Shown here one piece after another: positions 62,701 to 64,000 of a stretch of 64,000 bases of DNA. The translations under genes were made by a program, and so were the position numbers. The notes below the pieces were generated by a model. The model was not told the DNA's origin. It ran no database searches and was given only the letters and a program-made list of their open reading frames with translations. This DNA is from an uncultured Gammaproteobacteria bacterium. Its GTDB lineage: Bacteria; Pseudomonadota; Gammaproteobacteria; Pseudomonadales; Pseudohongiellaceae. How positions within the stretch are numbered: the stretch's first letter is position 1; every line of letters starts with the position of its first letter. The stretch is taken from contig CALEJT010000091.1 of assembly GCA_937898685.1 (NCBI GenBank), positions 1-64,000 on the forward strand, written 5' to 3'.

Positions 62701-64000
62701 GTGCAGGTCGCAGGTGGCGTTGCCGCCGCATCTGCAAACGCCGGTCGACCCCGAAACTGCTTTGGTGGAACTGATGCGCGGTCGACTCGAAGCCTTGGGG
62801 CCAGTCACTGCACAAACGCTCGCTTCACCATTGGGTATGACCAAGAGCGAAGTGATGCCGGCACTGCTCAAACTGGAAGCTGAAGGCTTTGCCTTCCAGG
62901 GCCAATACAGTCCGCTCGTCGGCCGCGCGCCGGACGACAAGGAATGGTGCGAACGTCGTCTATTGCAGCGCATCCATCGCTACACACTCGATGCACATCG
63001 CGAGAGCATCAAGCCGGTGTCGCTGCAGGTCTACATGCAGGCATTGTTCGAACTGCACGAGGTGCGTCCCCTCAGTGATGACATCCTCGTCGCCAACCCT
63101 GCCACGCAGGAAACACTGCGCCGCGTCTTGGCACAGCTCGATGGTTTCACCGCACCGGCGACTGCCTGGGAAGGTGACATCCTGCCCGCGCGTCTGCCGA
63201 ACTATGATCCTGCCTGGCTCGACCAGCTCTGCATCAGCGGCCAGGTGTGTTGGGGACGTCTGCTGCAACCACGCGAAGGGGGTGGTGAAGGACGTAAGGC
63301 AGGGCCGGTGAAAGGCACGCCGCTCAACGTCGTGCAACGTTCCAATCTCGATCTTTGGGAAGCCATCGGCGGTGCCGCTGCTGCAGCCGAAGGACTCAGT
63401 TCTTCCGCGCAATTGATACTGCAATTGCTGCAGCAGAAGGGCGCCAGTTTCTTCAACGATCTCTGCCGTTACAGCAGTCTCTTGCCGGCGCAGGCCGAGC
63501 AAGCCTTGGCGGAACTCGTCAGCGCGGGGCTCGTCACCAGCGACAACTTCGTCGGTCTGCGTGCGCTGCTAACGCCGGACAGTCACAAACTTCGCGTGGG
63601 CCGTAACGAAAGACGTCGCGCCATCTACGGTATCGAAGATGCGGGACGTTGGTCGCTGTTGTCACACGGCCATGCGACGGAAGGCGACGAGCTCAACGAG
63701 GAACAGTTGCGCCGTCTCATTCAGGTCTACTGCAAACGCTGGGGCGTGCTCACGCGCCGCGTGCTCGAAAACGAAAGCACCGCGCCACCGTGGCGCGTAT
63801 TGCTGCGGCAACTGCGCGTGATGGAACTGCGTGGTGAAATCCGCGGCGGCCGTTTCATCAGCGGCATCGGTGGCGAACAGTTCGCGCTGCAGGACACCGT
63901 CACTCTGCTGCGCCGCAAGCACAAAGAGTGGAACGAGCAGCAAGAAAAGGCCGACCGCAAACCGGTACGTCACGTGATCAATGCCACCGATCCACTCAAC
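59796..64000 (+). CDS. Lhr-type ATP-dependent helicase, 3' end beyond the window
   Basis: A reading frame of 1401 codons from the ATG at 59796 to the window end with no stop, so it is partial. It has the DEAD/DEAH core: Q-motif region TPPQAEAW, Walker A APTGSGKT (46-53), VLYVSPLKALGND, TTPESLYLLL, VILDEIHAML (near 170), and later GRSGH, then the winged-helix and Lhr core domains and a long C-terminal region. The last codons read NATDPLN, near the usual end of Lhr proteins, so only a short tail is missing. Lhr is a DNA/RNA helicase with roles in repair. Weak SD; divergent from BaeS. Confidence 0.92.

Overview
The window is a contiguous piece of a GC-rich gammaproteobacterial chromosome. It has no rRNA, tRNA, CRISPR array, IS element or prophage. 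Gene order points to Gammaproteobacteria: hslVU-DUF971-ubiE-ubiJ, hisIE beside tatABC, ponA divergent from pilMNOPQ-aroK-aroB, gltBD-hemE, bioBFCD and xseB-ispA-dxs all resemble Pseudomonas/Xanthomonas-type neighbourhoods. Secreted DUF6152-type proteins, an HslV with a short propeptide and several odd gene structures suggest a less-studied lineage (Nevskiales/Steroidobacterales/Xanthomonadales-like). That placement is inference only.

Layout. 0-8.2 kb: LysR regulator, dtd, a copper-type TonB receptor, then tatC-tatB-tatA-hisE-hisI-second tatA-ubiB on the minus strand. 8.3-14.05 kb: an accessory block lying between ubiB and ubiJ, which usually adjoin. It holds a secreted DUF6152/partner pair on the plus strand and, on the minus strand, DUF2490, then mipA/ompV-DUF3019-response regulator-histidine kinase, ending in a previously unlisted 30-codon gene with an exceptionally complete Shine-Dalgarno sequence, its own promoter candidate and a terminator. 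14.1-21 kb: ubiJ, ubiE, DUF971, hslU, hslV, ftsN-like, priA. 21-30.2 kb: chorismate mutase, rpmE, PBP1A, then pilM-pilN-(pilO-pilP fusion)-short pilQ-aroK-aroB. 30.2-38 kb: gltB-gltD-hemE-folK. 38-45.2 kb: a divergent metF-like gene, bioA and comF facing bioBFCD. 45.2-53.2 kb: trhO, a dihaem cytochrome c, cytochrome c', xseB-ispA-dxs and an Atm1-like ABC exporter. 53.2-64 kb: a second DUF6152/partner pair, an unknown secreted protein, a DsbA-like protein, a lytic transglycosylase, a BaeSR-like two-component pair and a large Lhr-type helicase cut by the window end.

How it works together. Most genes are housekeeping: protein export (Tat), ubiquinone (UbiB/E/J), proteolysis (HslUV), replication restart (PriA), peptidoglycan (PBP1A, lytic transglycosylase, FtsN-like), type IV pili, and shikimate, ammonia-assimilation, haem, folate, biotin and isoprenoid synthesis. 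The accessory content is concentrated in envelope-sensing modules (RstAB-like with MipA/DUF3019, and BaeSR-like) and in two copies of a secreted two-gene module of unknown function.

The best candidates for something undescribed are the 30-aa peptide gene attached to the RstAB/MipA/DUF3019 operon, the repeated DUF6152/partner module, and a remodelled pilus alignment complex (PilO-PilP fusion plus an AMIN-less PilQ). Several promoters share a TTGCC(A/C)-N16-17-TAGAAT form. Starts were chosen from ribosome-binding sites, overlaps and family lengths; functional calls rest on visible motifs and remembered family features, not on searches.
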